Positions 1-5,831 of a stretch of DNA of 7,835 nt are shown here, one piece after another; positions within the stretch are counted from its first letter, which is position 1, and every line of letters starts with the position of its first letter. The position numbers were made by a program, and so were the translations under genes. The notes under the pieces were generated by a model, which had not been told where the DNA came from, did no database searches, and saw nothing but the letters and a program-made list of their open reading frames with translations. Location: contig JAEZHS010000231.1 in assembly GCA_023436825.1 (NCBI GenBank), positions 1 through 7,835 of the forward strand, written 5' to 3'. Source of the DNA: Pseudomonadota bacterium (GTDB lineage Bacteria > Pseudomonadota > Alphaproteobacteria > Reyranellales > Reyranellaceae).

Positions 1-48
1 TACGCTGGGGATGACAGCCTCTGCTCTTTGCCCGCGGGCCACCCATTG

Positions 49-58
49 GTCACGTGAC
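49..58. other. Perfect 10-bp palindrome upstream of the methyltransferase gene
   Basis: GTCACGTGAC reads identically on both strands and lies about 55 bases before the chosen GTG start at 114. It is embedded in ATTGGTCACGTGACGG. Part of it, ATTGGTCAC, recurs at 5721-5729 upstream of the polysaccharide export gene. It could be a regulator half-site pair. No factor can be named, and a 10-bp palindrome may occur by chance. Confidence 0.3.
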
Positions 59-101
59 GGGCGGGGTCGATTGCCTACCATCGCTCTCTCCAAAACGTCT
101 C

Positions 102-107
102 AGGGAG
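102..107 (+). promoter_or_regulatory. Ribosome binding site deciding the FkbM gene start
   Basis: AGGGAG sits six bases before the GTG at 114. The more upstream in-frame GTG at 54 has no comparable purine-rich motif before it. This favours 114 as the translation start and makes the 54-113 stretch leader sequence. Confidence 0.6.
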
Positions 108-113
108 AATGGT

Positions 114-851
114 GTGCTTGCCGGCAACCCGATCACGGCACGATTCAAGGATGCATTGCGCCCCTGGGCGTCGGCATTGCCCCAGTTCTCGGGCCTGCCC
201 TCGTGGTCGCGCACGATGGGCGTTCTCAAGCATCACGGTTTCTCGCCCGTGACGGTGTTCGACATCGGCGTCGGCTACGGCACGTTCCCGCTCTATCGCG
301 CCTTTCCGGACGCGTTCTATCACCTGATCGATCCGGCCCACGAATCGCTCGCCCATATGCAGCGTCTTGCACGGCGACTGCGCTGCCAGGTCCATCCTGT
401 GGCATTGGGCGATCACGAGGGAACGGCGATGCTTGAGGTGCGCGCCGACATCCAGGAATCGACTTTGCTCGAGGAAGTGGGACCGCGCCGCGTGCGCCGG
501 CATGACCGGGTGCCACTGCGCCGCTTCGACGCGCTGTTCGGTCCCATAATGCGGCCGTCCCTGTGCAAGATCGACGTGCAGGGTGCCGAGCAGATGGTGC
601 TTGCCGGCATGACGGGCCGGCTGCCAGAGATCGACGCCCTGATCATCGAGACCAGCACCATCGCCACCGTACAGGGCGGCGCGGAAATCGGCGCAATCGT
701 CCGCTTCCTGACTGAGCATGGCTTTGCCCTCACGGACATCATAGGCCTGCGCCGCCGGCCGCTGGACGATGCGACGGCACAGCTGGACCTGCTGTTCGTT
801 CCCGACAAGGCGCCGCCGCGCAGTGACAGGCGATGGGCAGCCAGCGCTTGA
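114..851 (+). CDS. FkbM family SAM-dependent methyltransferase
   Basis: The predicted 245-residue cytosolic protein is a class I Rossmann-fold methyltransferase of the FkbM family, which commonly O-methylates sugars or other small substrates. Motif I is VFDIGVGYGT (D50-G56). An acidic residue ends strand 2 in HLIDP (D73), and the family hallmark KIDVQGAE lies at about 152-159. The C-terminus ends in the usual LDLLFVPD strand. The GTG start at 114 is chosen because AGGGAG lies six bases upstream. An in-frame GTG at 54 would add 20 residues that look unlike the fold. The gene precedes a regulatory block and an exopolysaccharide locus, so methylation of a surface-glycan sugar is plausible. The true substrate cannot be read from sequence, and it may equally belong to a cluster to the left of the window. 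Confidence 0.88.
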   Translation: MLAGNPITARFKDALRPWASALPQFSGLPSWSRTMGVLKHHGFSPVTVFDIGVGYGTFPLYRAFPDAFYHLIDPAHESLAHMQRLARRLRCQVHPVALGDHEGTAMLEVRADIQESTLLEEVGPRRVRRHDRVPLRRFDALFGPIMRPSLCKIDVQGAEQMVLAGMTGRLPEIDALIIETSTIATVQGGAEIGAIVRFLTEHGFALTDIIGLRRRPLDDATAQLDLLFVPDKAPPRSDRRWAASA

Positions 852-1146
852 TTGCTACTCGTCAGGCCGGTCAGGTTATGTGATCATTGCGTAAATCAGT
901 GGCCATTGCGTGACCCGCTGAGCGAGATGTACGCTGCACTTGCGAATAGCGAACGCAGTTGCAACATGCATTGCGGCATGACCGAGACTGTGCGCCGGCG
1001 GCGTAAGCTGCGACCTGTTGTCCGTGGGACGGCAAGAGTGCAACCAGCCTTCCCACGACATCGTTTAGGCGTCCGTGACGCGGGCGTGCCGCAATCGGGC
1101 CACATGGCCCGTTTACGGATTCTCTCACGGGTTCAGGTAAAGTGGG
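852..1146. other. Intergenic region with repeats and a dyad, probable promoter region of the lipoprotein-regulator-kinase block
   Basis: No convincing gene is visible. An open frame opening with TTG at 852 and running past the lipoprotein start encodes an arginine- and cysteine-rich product with no recognisable domain or ribosome binding site. Visible structure: CATTGCGT occurs twice, at 885-892 and 904-911 (19-base period), and CATTGCGG follows at 968-975. GTCAGG is repeated at 861-866 and 870-875. A 7-bp-arm dyad lies at 1096-1111. Base composition is less GC-rich than the flanking genes at its left end. I could not assign a -35/-10 pair or a terminator with confidence. Confidence 0.5.
1096..1111. 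promoter_or_regulatory. Operator-like dyad upstream of the lipoprotein gene
   Basis: CGGGCCACATGGCCCG has 7-bp inverted arms (CGGGCCA / TGGCCCG) around a 2-base centre. It ends 35 bases before the ATG at 1147. The tiny centre suits a protein-binding dyad better than an RNA hairpin. Autoregulation by the response regulator encoded downstream is one possibility, but OmpR-type regulators often prefer direct repeats, so the binder is unknown. Confidence 0.35.
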
Positions 1147-1689
1147 ATGACGATCAGGAGCCTGGTGAGGCAAACCGTTGGTGTCGGCTTGTTGCTCTTA
1201 TCCGGCTGCGAGGCGGCACGAAGCATGCGCGATGACTTTGCTCGATTGACCTCGTCCCAACCAACGGCTCAGAAAGCACAGCCGACGAGGAGCGTGGCTT
1301 CGACGACGCGGCCGCGCGCGACGCCCCCAACCTCAACCTCGTCCGCCGATAGCCCCGCGGATGCGCCGGCTGCCGCGCCGGCCGCGGTTTCGGACGATCG
1401 GCCGGCACGCCCCGCTGCGACGGGCGGTCCGGCGCTCTCACTTGCCGGCAAGAGCGAGACGGAGCTGCGCGCCATGCTCGGCACGCCAACCAGCGAGGAG
1501 GACCGCCCCCCCGGTAAACGGTGGCGCTACCGCGACGGGCAATGCACCCTGGACGTCCAGCTCTATCCGGATGTCCAAACAAAACAGTTCGGAACTCTTG
1601 CGTACGAGGTAAAGAGCGATGACAACACCGATGAAGGAAAGCGTGTCTGCCTGGCCCAGCTCCAATCCCGCGCCCAGACCCGCCGCTAG
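1147..1689 (+). CDS. Small secreted lipoprotein of unknown function
   Basis: The predicted 180-residue precursor begins MTIRSLVRQTVGVGLLLLSGC, a short type II signal peptide with lipobox LSGC and acylated Cys21. Glu at +2 suggests outer-membrane sorting. Residues about 35-95 form a low-complexity linker rich in Ala, Pro, Ser and Thr. The C-terminal part (about 97-180) looks folded: it opens SLAGKSETELRAMLGTP, loosely like the start of SmpA/OmlA-type small lipoprotein domains (weak resemblance), and holds two cysteines (GQC and RVC) that could pair in the periplasm. A modest AGGT lies seven bases before the ATG. Its last 71 bases overlap the response regulator frame if that gene starts at 1619, so the two are probably co-transcribed. 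Co-encoding with a two-component system hints at an envelope-sensing or accessory role, but I do not recognise the family. Confidence 0.8.
   Translation: MTIRSLVRQTVGVGLLLLSGCEAARSMRDDFARLTSSQPTAQKAQPTRSVASTTRPRATPPTSTSSADSPADAPAAAPAAVSDDRPARPAATGGPALSLAGKSETELRAMLGTPTSEEDRPPGKRWRYRDGQCTLDVQLYPDVQTKQFGTLAYEVKSDDNTDEGKRVCLAQLQSRAQTRR
1606..1610 (+). promoter_or_regulatory. Ribosome binding site for the response regulator, inside the lipoprotein gene
   Basis: GAGGT lies eight bases before ATG 1619. The alternative in-frame starts, ATG 1631 and GTG 1697, lack a similar motif. This supports the upstream start despite the long overlap, though the conserved receiver fold only begins near codon 1703. 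Confidence 0.4.
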
Positions 1690-2416
1690 TTCAGACGTGG
1701 AAAAGCGCATCCGTGTCGCCTTCGTCGAGGACGACGATGACTACCGCGAGGCGGTGAGCGGCGAGCTCGCCGACCACGGCTTCGATGTCACGTCTTTCTG
1801 CGACGGTACCGCTCTTCTGGCCTCGCTCGCCGACGGCGCCGACCCGGAGATCATCATCCTTGACTGGAGCCTGCCCAGCGTCTCCGGCATCGACCTGCTG
1901 CCCCGACTGCGGCGCAACGGGATCGCCCTGCCTGTCGTCTTCCTGACAGGCCGCTCGCTGCCGGCCTACGAGAAGCTCGCCTTCGACCGCGGCGCCCTCG
2001 ACTTCGTCGACAAGGCGCGCGGCGTTCCCATCCTGGCACATCGCCTGCGCCTGATTGCCGATTCCGTGAAGAAGCCGGCCGAGCCCGAGCTGGTCGACAA
2101 TTTTCATTGCGGCAGGCTGATGCTGAAGCCTAAGGTCAGCCGTGCCTTTTGGGACGATGCTGACGTCGGGTTGACCCTGACCGAGTTCAAGATCGTGCAT
2201 TTGCTGGCAGCCAACGTCGGCAGCTACGTGACCTATCGGTCGGTGTATGACTGCATGCACTACGTCGGCTTCATCGCGGGGAGCGGCGAAAATGGCTACC
2301 GAACGAACGTCCGCTCTTGCATCAAGCGGATTAGAAACAAGTTCCGAGCCATCGCCCCCACCTTTGCCGAAATCGATAACTATCAGTCCTTCGGATACCG
2401 CTGGGGCAAGACCTAG
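1619..2416 (+). CDS. OmpR/PhoB-type response regulator
   Basis: The 265-residue cytosolic transcription factor has a receiver domain at about 30-145. Its acidic pocket is VEDDDD (E37/D38), the phosphoacceptor is Asp82 in IIILDWSLPSVSG, Thr110 lies in VVFLTGR, and Lys132 in FVDKARG. A C-terminal winged helix (about 160-265) runs from LTLTEFKIVHLLAANVG through the recognition-helix region YRTNVRSCIKRIRNKF to FGYRWGKT. It should be phosphorylated by the kinase encoded immediately downstream. The start is uncertain. ATG 1619 has GAGGT eight bases upstream but overlaps the lipoprotein by 71 bases and adds a Pro/Ser-rich tail of about 28 residues; GTG 1697 would begin right at the receiver domain. 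The pair resembles alphaproteobacterial ChvI/ChvG-type envelope systems in layout, without enough specificity to name it. Targets are unknown; the adjacent polysaccharide genes are candidates. Confidence 0.9.
   Translation: MTTPMKESVSAWPSSNPAPRPAASSDVEKRIRVAFVEDDDDYREAVSGELADHGFDVTSFCDGTALLASLADGADPEIIILDWSLPSVSGIDLLPRLRRNGIALPVVFLTGRSLPAYEKLAFDRGALDFVDKARGVPILAHRLRLIADSVKKPAEPELVDNFHCGRLMLKPKVSRAFWDDADVGLTLTEFKIVHLLAANVGSYVTYRSVYDCMHYVGFIAGSGENGYRTNVRSCIKRIRNKFRAIAPTFAEIDNYQSFGYRWGKT
2278..2283 (+). promoter_or_regulatory. Ribosome binding site for the histidine kinase, inside the response regulator gene
   Basis: GGGGAG lies eight bases before ATG 2292 and is the best ribosome binding site ahead of any in-frame kinase start. 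It also codes for regulator residues, so it may be coincidental. The alternatives, ATG 2247 and TTG 2364, look weaker. Confidence 0.4.
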
Positions 2417-3932
2417 ACCGGAACCCCGCGATTGGCGCCAGGCGATCCGTCGCCTGGCCGCCTCCCTCACGCTGAAGTCGGTGGTGCTGGTCGTCATTTT
2501 CGTCACACTGCCGATCGTTCTGTACGGCCAGTTCGAGAGCGCCGACCGCCAGATGCGGGACCTCGTCACCCGCGCGATCCAGGACCGCAGCGCCCTGATC
2601 GCCGAGGCGCTCGCCCCCAAGCTCACCAGCGGCGACAAGAACGCCCGGACGTCCCTCAACGACGACCTCGCCAAGTATTCCAGCGACGGCACGATCCTGA
2701 AGCTGATGTTCCAGCCAGGCGAGGAGCGGCACGCCGGGCGCTTCTATTTCGTGGCCTCGGCGCCCAAGATCCGCGCCGACGAGGTCGCCGCCGAGCTCGA
2801 TGAGCTCAGCCAGCGCGGCATCCTGCAGCGCATCTCCGACGCCTGCATGTGGGATGCCGCCAACGAGATCCGCTACAAGCAGGCCAACGGCTCCGTCGAG
2901 CTCCTGACCTCGATCATCCCGATCCGCGCCGCCGACGGCTGCTGGGTACTGACCTCGACGCACACGACCTCGGAATTCCTCAACACCTCGATCGGCCGGC
3001 CATACTGGGAAACCCGCGAGATCCGCGTCGCCGCCGCGATCTATCTGGTCCTCGCCGTCATCGCCCTGCTGGTAGCCGTCAGCATCCGCTTGAGCCTGCG
3101 CCGCTTCCGCGACGTCGCCGCGGAGATCAGCCAGGGCCGCATCGGCGACAACGCCTTCAGCCACCGCAACCTCGTACCCGAGCTGTCGAGCGTCGCGCGT
3201 GACTTCGATAAGCTGGTGCACGATCTCAGGCGCGTCTCCCAGCAGATCCGCCAGAACGCCGAGGACAAGGCGCACTCCTTCAAGACGCCGCTCGCCACCA
3301 TTCGCTCCGCGCTCGAGCCGGTGCGCCGCGCCGTGCCGCTCGACAATGCCCGCGCCAAGCGCGCGCTCGAAATCGTCGACTCTTCGTTGAAGCGCCTGCT
3401 CGACCTCGTGATCGCCGCCCAGCGCCACGACATCAGCACTGCCGAGTTGATCGAGGCGCCGCGCGTGCCGACCGACTTCGTCCAGCTCGTCGGCGACGCG
3501 GCGCTCCATTTCCGTGAGATTCTCGCGACCAAGGACATAAGGCTGATCCGCCGCCTCGACGAGCGCGCCATCGTGCGCGCCGGCCAGGGCATGCTCGAGA
3601 CCGTCCTGCAATGCGTACTGGAGAACGCCATCAGCTTCTCGCCGCGCGGCGGCACGATCATCGTCACCCTGACAGTGAACAGCGAGACCGTCGAGCTGCA
3701 GGTCGATGACGAAGGACCCGGCGTCGATCCCGCCAAGATCCCTCACATGTTCGAGCGCTATTTCTCGTCGCGTCCGGATGATGACCAGAATGCGCCGCCT
3801 TCGGGGCATGCCGGCCTCGGCCTCTGGATCGTCCGGCGCAATGTCGAGACCCTGGGCGGGCGCGTCAGCGCCGCCAATCGCATTGGCGGGGGGCTGTCGA
3901 TCTCCATCTCCCTGCCGCGCAACGGGGCGTAG
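2292..3932 (+). CDS. Membrane sensor histidine kinase with a PhoQ-like H-box
   Basis: From ATG 2292 the protein has 546 residues. A polar cytosolic N-terminus (about 1-58) is followed by TM1 (about 61-81, KSVVLVVIFVTLPIVLYG), a periplasmic sensor domain (82-243) with Cys185 and Cys217, TM2 (about 245-267), and a HAMP-like linker. The phosphoacceptor is His328 in AHSFKTPLATI, which resembles the PhoQ type (HSLKTPL) rather than the common HELRTPL. The ATPase part has N-box Asn445 (ENAISFSP), G1 (DDEGPG, 472-477), F-box (MFERYF, about 486) and G2 (GHAGLGLWIV, about 505), so all kinase motifs are intact. It should phosphorylate the regulator encoded just upstream. The start lies inside that gene: no ATG, GTG or TTG occurs in frame between TTG 2364 and GTG 2481, and 2481 would cut into TM1. 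The signal sensed is unknown. Confidence 0.9.
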   Translation: MATERTSALASSGLETSSEPSPPPLPKSITISPSDTAGARPRPEPRDWRQAIRRLAASLTLKSVVLVVIFVTLPIVLYGQFESADRQMRDLVTRAIQDRSALIAEALAPKLTSGDKNARTSLNDDLAKYSSDGTILKLMFQPGEERHAGRFYFVASAPKIRADEVAAELDELSQRGILQRISDACMWDAANEIRYKQANGSVELLTSIIPIRAADGCWVLTSTHTTSEFLNTSIGRPYWETREIRVAAAIYLVLAVIALLVAVSIRLSLRRFRDVAAEISQGRIGDNAFSHRNLVPELSSVARDFDKLVHDLRRVSQQIRQNAEDKAHSFKTPLATIRSALEPVRRAVPLDNARAKRALEIVDSSLKRLLDLVIAAQRHDISTAELIEAPRVPTDFVQLVGDAALHFREILATKDIRLIRRLDERAIVRAGQGMLETVLQCVLENAISFSPRGGTIIVTLTVNSETVELQVDDEGPGVDPAKIPHMFERYFSSRPDDDQNAPPSGHAGLGLWIVRRNVETLGGRVSAANRIGGGLSISISLPRNGA

Positions 3933-3956
3933 TACTGACGCTGGTTCCGCCTCATC

Positions 3957-3999
3957 CACCTCCCCCTCCCCGTCTTACGCGGGAGGGCTGGGAGGGGAA
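3957..3999 (+). repeat. Left arm of a paired inverted repeat (BIME-like)
   Basis: The arm starts CACCTCCCCC, contains GTCTTACGC and ends GGGAGGGGAA. It is itself partly palindromic: CCCTCCC and GGGAGGG can pair around the GTCTTACGC core. The reverse complement of 4069-4105 matches it closely apart from a roughly 6-base length difference and a few substitutions. It begins 24 bases after the kinase stop, so in RNA it could act as a 3' stabilising stem or a weak terminator, but no U-tract follows. Such C/G-rich intergenic palindromes are common in alphaproteobacteria. Confidence 0.7.
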
Positions 4000-4028
4000 T
4001 GGCCTCGATGAGAACACCAGCTGATTTC

Positions 4029-4040
4029 AGATCATGATCT
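4029..4040. repeat. Perfect 12-bp palindrome at the centre of the paired repeat
   Basis: AGATCATGATCT is self-complementary. Its midpoint (4034.5) falls at the midpoint of the spacer between the two repeat arms, so the whole element is symmetric. It is AT-richer than its surroundings. It may be the apex of a cruciform, a cleavage or insertion target, or a protein site. Confidence 0.5.
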
Positions 4041-4068
4041 TTGCCTTACACACACCTGTCTGTTGCTC

Positions 4069-4105
4069 TTCCCCTCCCTACCTCTCCCGTAGGACGGGGG
4101 AGGTG
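4069..4105 (-). repeat. Right arm of the paired inverted repeat
   Basis: Read on the minus strand it begins CACCTCCCCC, continues GTCCTACGG and ends GGGAGGGGAA, matching the left arm at 3957-3999. On the plus strand CCTCTCCC and GGGGGAGG can also form a local hairpin around GTAGGAC. The second arm and spacer make the unit about 150 bases long, the size of a palindromic mini-element or BIME. Confidence 0.7.
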
Positions 4106-4224
4106 AATGACGGGAGAGGAGCATTAGTTCTTCGCGCCGGCGAACCACAGTTTAATCACTGGCTGGCCTGATACCGCACGCCTAGCTTCGATTGCGTTCA
4201 CGCACGTTCGGAGCTTCGCAGTCC

Positions 4225-5688
4225 ATGGACACAGTCGGCACGCTCGAGAAGTTCCACGAAGAAGGCTCGGCGCAGATCCACCCTGTCATCCTGTCCGGCG
4301 GCGCGGGGACGCGCCTGTGGCCGTTGTCGCGCGCGGCCTATCCCAAGCAGCTCCTGAAACTGTCGTCGCAGCGCACGATGCTGCAGGACACCGTGGCGCG
4401 GGGATTGATCGACGTCGGCTTCGCCGCACCTCTGCTCGTGTGCAACGAGGATCACCGTTTCCTGGTCGACGATCAGCTGCAGCAGATCGGCATCAAGCCG
4501 CAGGCCATCCTGCTCGAGCCCAAGGCACGCAACACCGGCCCGGCGATCGCCGCCGCCGCGCTGTGGCTGCTGGCGCGCGATCCCGATGCGCTGATGCTGG
4601 TCCAGCCGTCCGACCACGTCATCGCCTCGCCCGCCGATTTCCATCGCGCGGTGATGCGCGGCCTGGCTGCCGCGCAGGAAGGCCGCCTGGTCACGTTCGG
4701 CATCAAGCCGCTCCGTCCCGATACCGGGTACGGCTACATCCAGAGCGGTGAAGCGCTGAGCGGCGGCGACGGCGTGTTCACCGTCGATCGCTTCGTCGAG
4801 AAGCCCGACCGTGAGACGGCCCAGCGCTTCGTCGACAGCGGCGCCTTCTTCTGGAACAGCGGCATCTTCCTGCTGAGCGCCCGTGCCTATCTCGGCGAGC
4901 TGAGCCGCATCAATCCCGCCATGCTCGACGCCTGTGAACGCGCCGTCCGCGACGGCCAGGAGGACCTCGCCTTCTTCCGTCTCGATGCGGAGCCGTTCGC
5001 CGAGGCGCCGTCCTTGTCGATCGACCATGCCGTCATGGAGCACACCAGCCGCGCGGCGGTCGTGCCGGTCGACATGGCGTGGAGCGACGTCGGCTCGTGG
5101 CCGGCCTTGCGCGACATCGCCGCCGCCGACGGCGACGGCAACGTCCTGCAGGGCGACGTGTTGGCCGAGCGCATGACGAACTCCTATGTCCGCAGCGAGG
5201 GCCGCCTCGTCGCCGCGGTCGGTCTCGACAATGTCGTGGTGGTCGCGACGGACGACGCCGTCCTGGTGGCCGACGCCAACGCCGCCACCGAGGTCTCCGG
5301 CATCGTCGCCAAGCTGCGCGGACAGAACCGCTCGGAATCGCAGCAGCATGTCACCTGCCACCGGCCGTGGGGTCACTACCGGTCGGTTGACGCCGGCGAC
5401 CGCTTCCAGGTCAAGCGCATCACCGTGAAGCCCGGCGCCAAGCTCAGCCTGCAAAAGCACTACCATCGCGCCGAGCACTGGGTGGTGGTGCACGGCACGG
5501 CGATCGTGCAGCGCGGCGAGGAGCGCATGCTCGTGCGCGAGAACGAATCCGTCTACATCCCGATCGGCACCGAGCACCGGCTGGAGAACCCCGGCAAGCT
5601 CCCGCTCCAGCTCATCGAGGTGCAATCGGGACCGTACCTGGGCGAAGACGACATCGTGCGCGTCTCCGACAGCTATGGGCGCGTTTGA
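4225..5688 (+). CDS. manC: Mannose-1-phosphate guanylyltransferase / mannose-6-phosphate isomerase
   Basis: The 487-residue bifunctional enzyme makes GDP-mannose for polysaccharide synthesis: the C-terminal isomerase interconverts fructose-6-P and mannose-6-P, and the N-terminal half joins mannose-1-P to GTP. The nucleotidyltransferase signature is ILSGGAGTRLWPLSR (about 22-36) followed by YPKQLLKL, with FVEKP at 190-194. The C-terminal type II isomerase cupin begins at about RPWGHYRSV and carries the metal-site motif QKHYHRAEHW (410-419) and the later His451 in IPIGTEHRLEN. Length is typical of the AlgA/ManC/XanB family. ATG 4225 is preferred, with GGAG 11 bases upstream, over TTG 4192, which has no evident ribosome binding site. 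It lies first in a same-strand run with export and co-polymerase genes, typical of exopolysaccharide loci. The mannose-1-P/mannose-6-P mutase would have to be encoded elsewhere. Confidence 0.95.
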   Translation: MDTVGTLEKFHEEGSAQIHPVILSGGAGTRLWPLSRAAYPKQLLKLSSQRTMLQDTVARGLIDVGFAAPLLVCNEDHRFLVDDQLQQIGIKPQAILLEPKARNTGPAIAAAALWLLARDPDALMLVQPSDHVIASPADFHRAVMRGLAAAQEGRLVTFGIKPLRPDTGYGYIQSGEALSGGDGVFTVDRFVEKPDRETAQRFVDSGAFFWNSGIFLLSARAYLGELSRINPAMLDACERAVRDGQEDLAFFRLDAEPFAEAPSLSIDHAVMEHTSRAAVVPVDMAWSDVGSWPALRDIAAADGDGNVLQGDVLAERMTNSYVRSEGRLVAAVGLDNVVVVATDDAVLVADANAATEVSGIVAKLRGQNRSESQQHVTCHRPWGHYRSVDAGDRFQVKRITVKPGAKLSLQKHYHRAEHWVVVHGTAIVQRGEERMLVRENESVYIPIGTEHRLENPGKLPLQLIEVQSGPYLGEDDIVRVSDSYGRV

Positions 5689-5831
5689 CCAGCGATTTCC
5701 GGCCGATTTCGAGGCCCCGGATTGGTCACACCGAAGGGGTCACGGCCGGGACTATTTGATGAAGGCTCGTCTATCTCTCGCTCCGATTGCGGGGCGCGGG
5801 TTGACGGTCGTTCTTACCCACGGGTGATGAC
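5689..5831. other. Gap between manC and the export gene
   Basis: This 143-base gap holds an imperfect hairpin just after manC (TCCGGCC at 5698-5704 against GGCCCCGGA at 5713-5721, two bases bulged) without a T-run, so it is at best an attenuator or processing stem. GGTCAC then occurs twice, at 5724-5729 and 5738-5743, with a 14-base period, as a direct-repeat operator might. A TTGACG at 5801-5806 lacks a matching -10. The export gene may have its own promoter here or be read through from manC. Confidence 0.4.

Larger units (their letters stand above)
3933..4224. other. Intergenic region with a paired inverted repeat, between the kinase and manC
   Basis: No gene is visible. The left two-thirds hold two inverted C/G-rich repeats and a central palindrome, listed separately. 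The right part (4108-4224) is ordinary sequence with a small TTCGC-GCCG-GCGAA hairpin at 4131-4144 and presumably contains the manC promoter, although no clear -35/-10 pair stands out. The repeat block cleanly separates the regulatory operon from the polysaccharide operon. Confidence 0.5.

Noticed and set aside
11..436. 141-codon + strand frame overlapping the methyltransferase
   Set aside because: It is rich in Arg, Pro and Ser, has no domain, and lies in a different frame from the motif-bearing FkbM gene.
852..1235. Open frame of 127 codons on the + strand starting with TTG between the methyltransferase and the lipoprotein
   Set aside because: It has no ribosome binding site, a cysteine- and arginine-rich composition without a recognisable domain, and it overlaps the lipoprotein's signal peptide in another frame.
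2331..3959. Long minus-strand open frame (542 codons) opposite the kinase
   Set aside because: It has the same GC-driven antisense artefact and lacks domain signatures, while the + strand carries all kinase boxes.
3972..4000. Rho-independent terminator after the kinase
   Set aside because: A G/C-rich stem can form, but no T-run follows, so it is reported as part of the paired repeat rather than as a terminator.
4198..5625. Long minus-strand open frame (475 codons) opposite manC
   Set aside because: It is a shadow frame produced by GC-rich third codon positions; the manC frame has full catalytic motifs and the antisense product has none.
5724..5743. GGTCAC repeats as a CRISPR or iteron array
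   Set aside because: Only two six-base copies are present; this is compatible with an operator at most.
5801..5829. Sigma-70 promoter with TTGACG as -35 before the export gene
   Set aside because: At a 17-base spacing the -10 would be GTGATG and would overlap the start codon region, so it is not credible.
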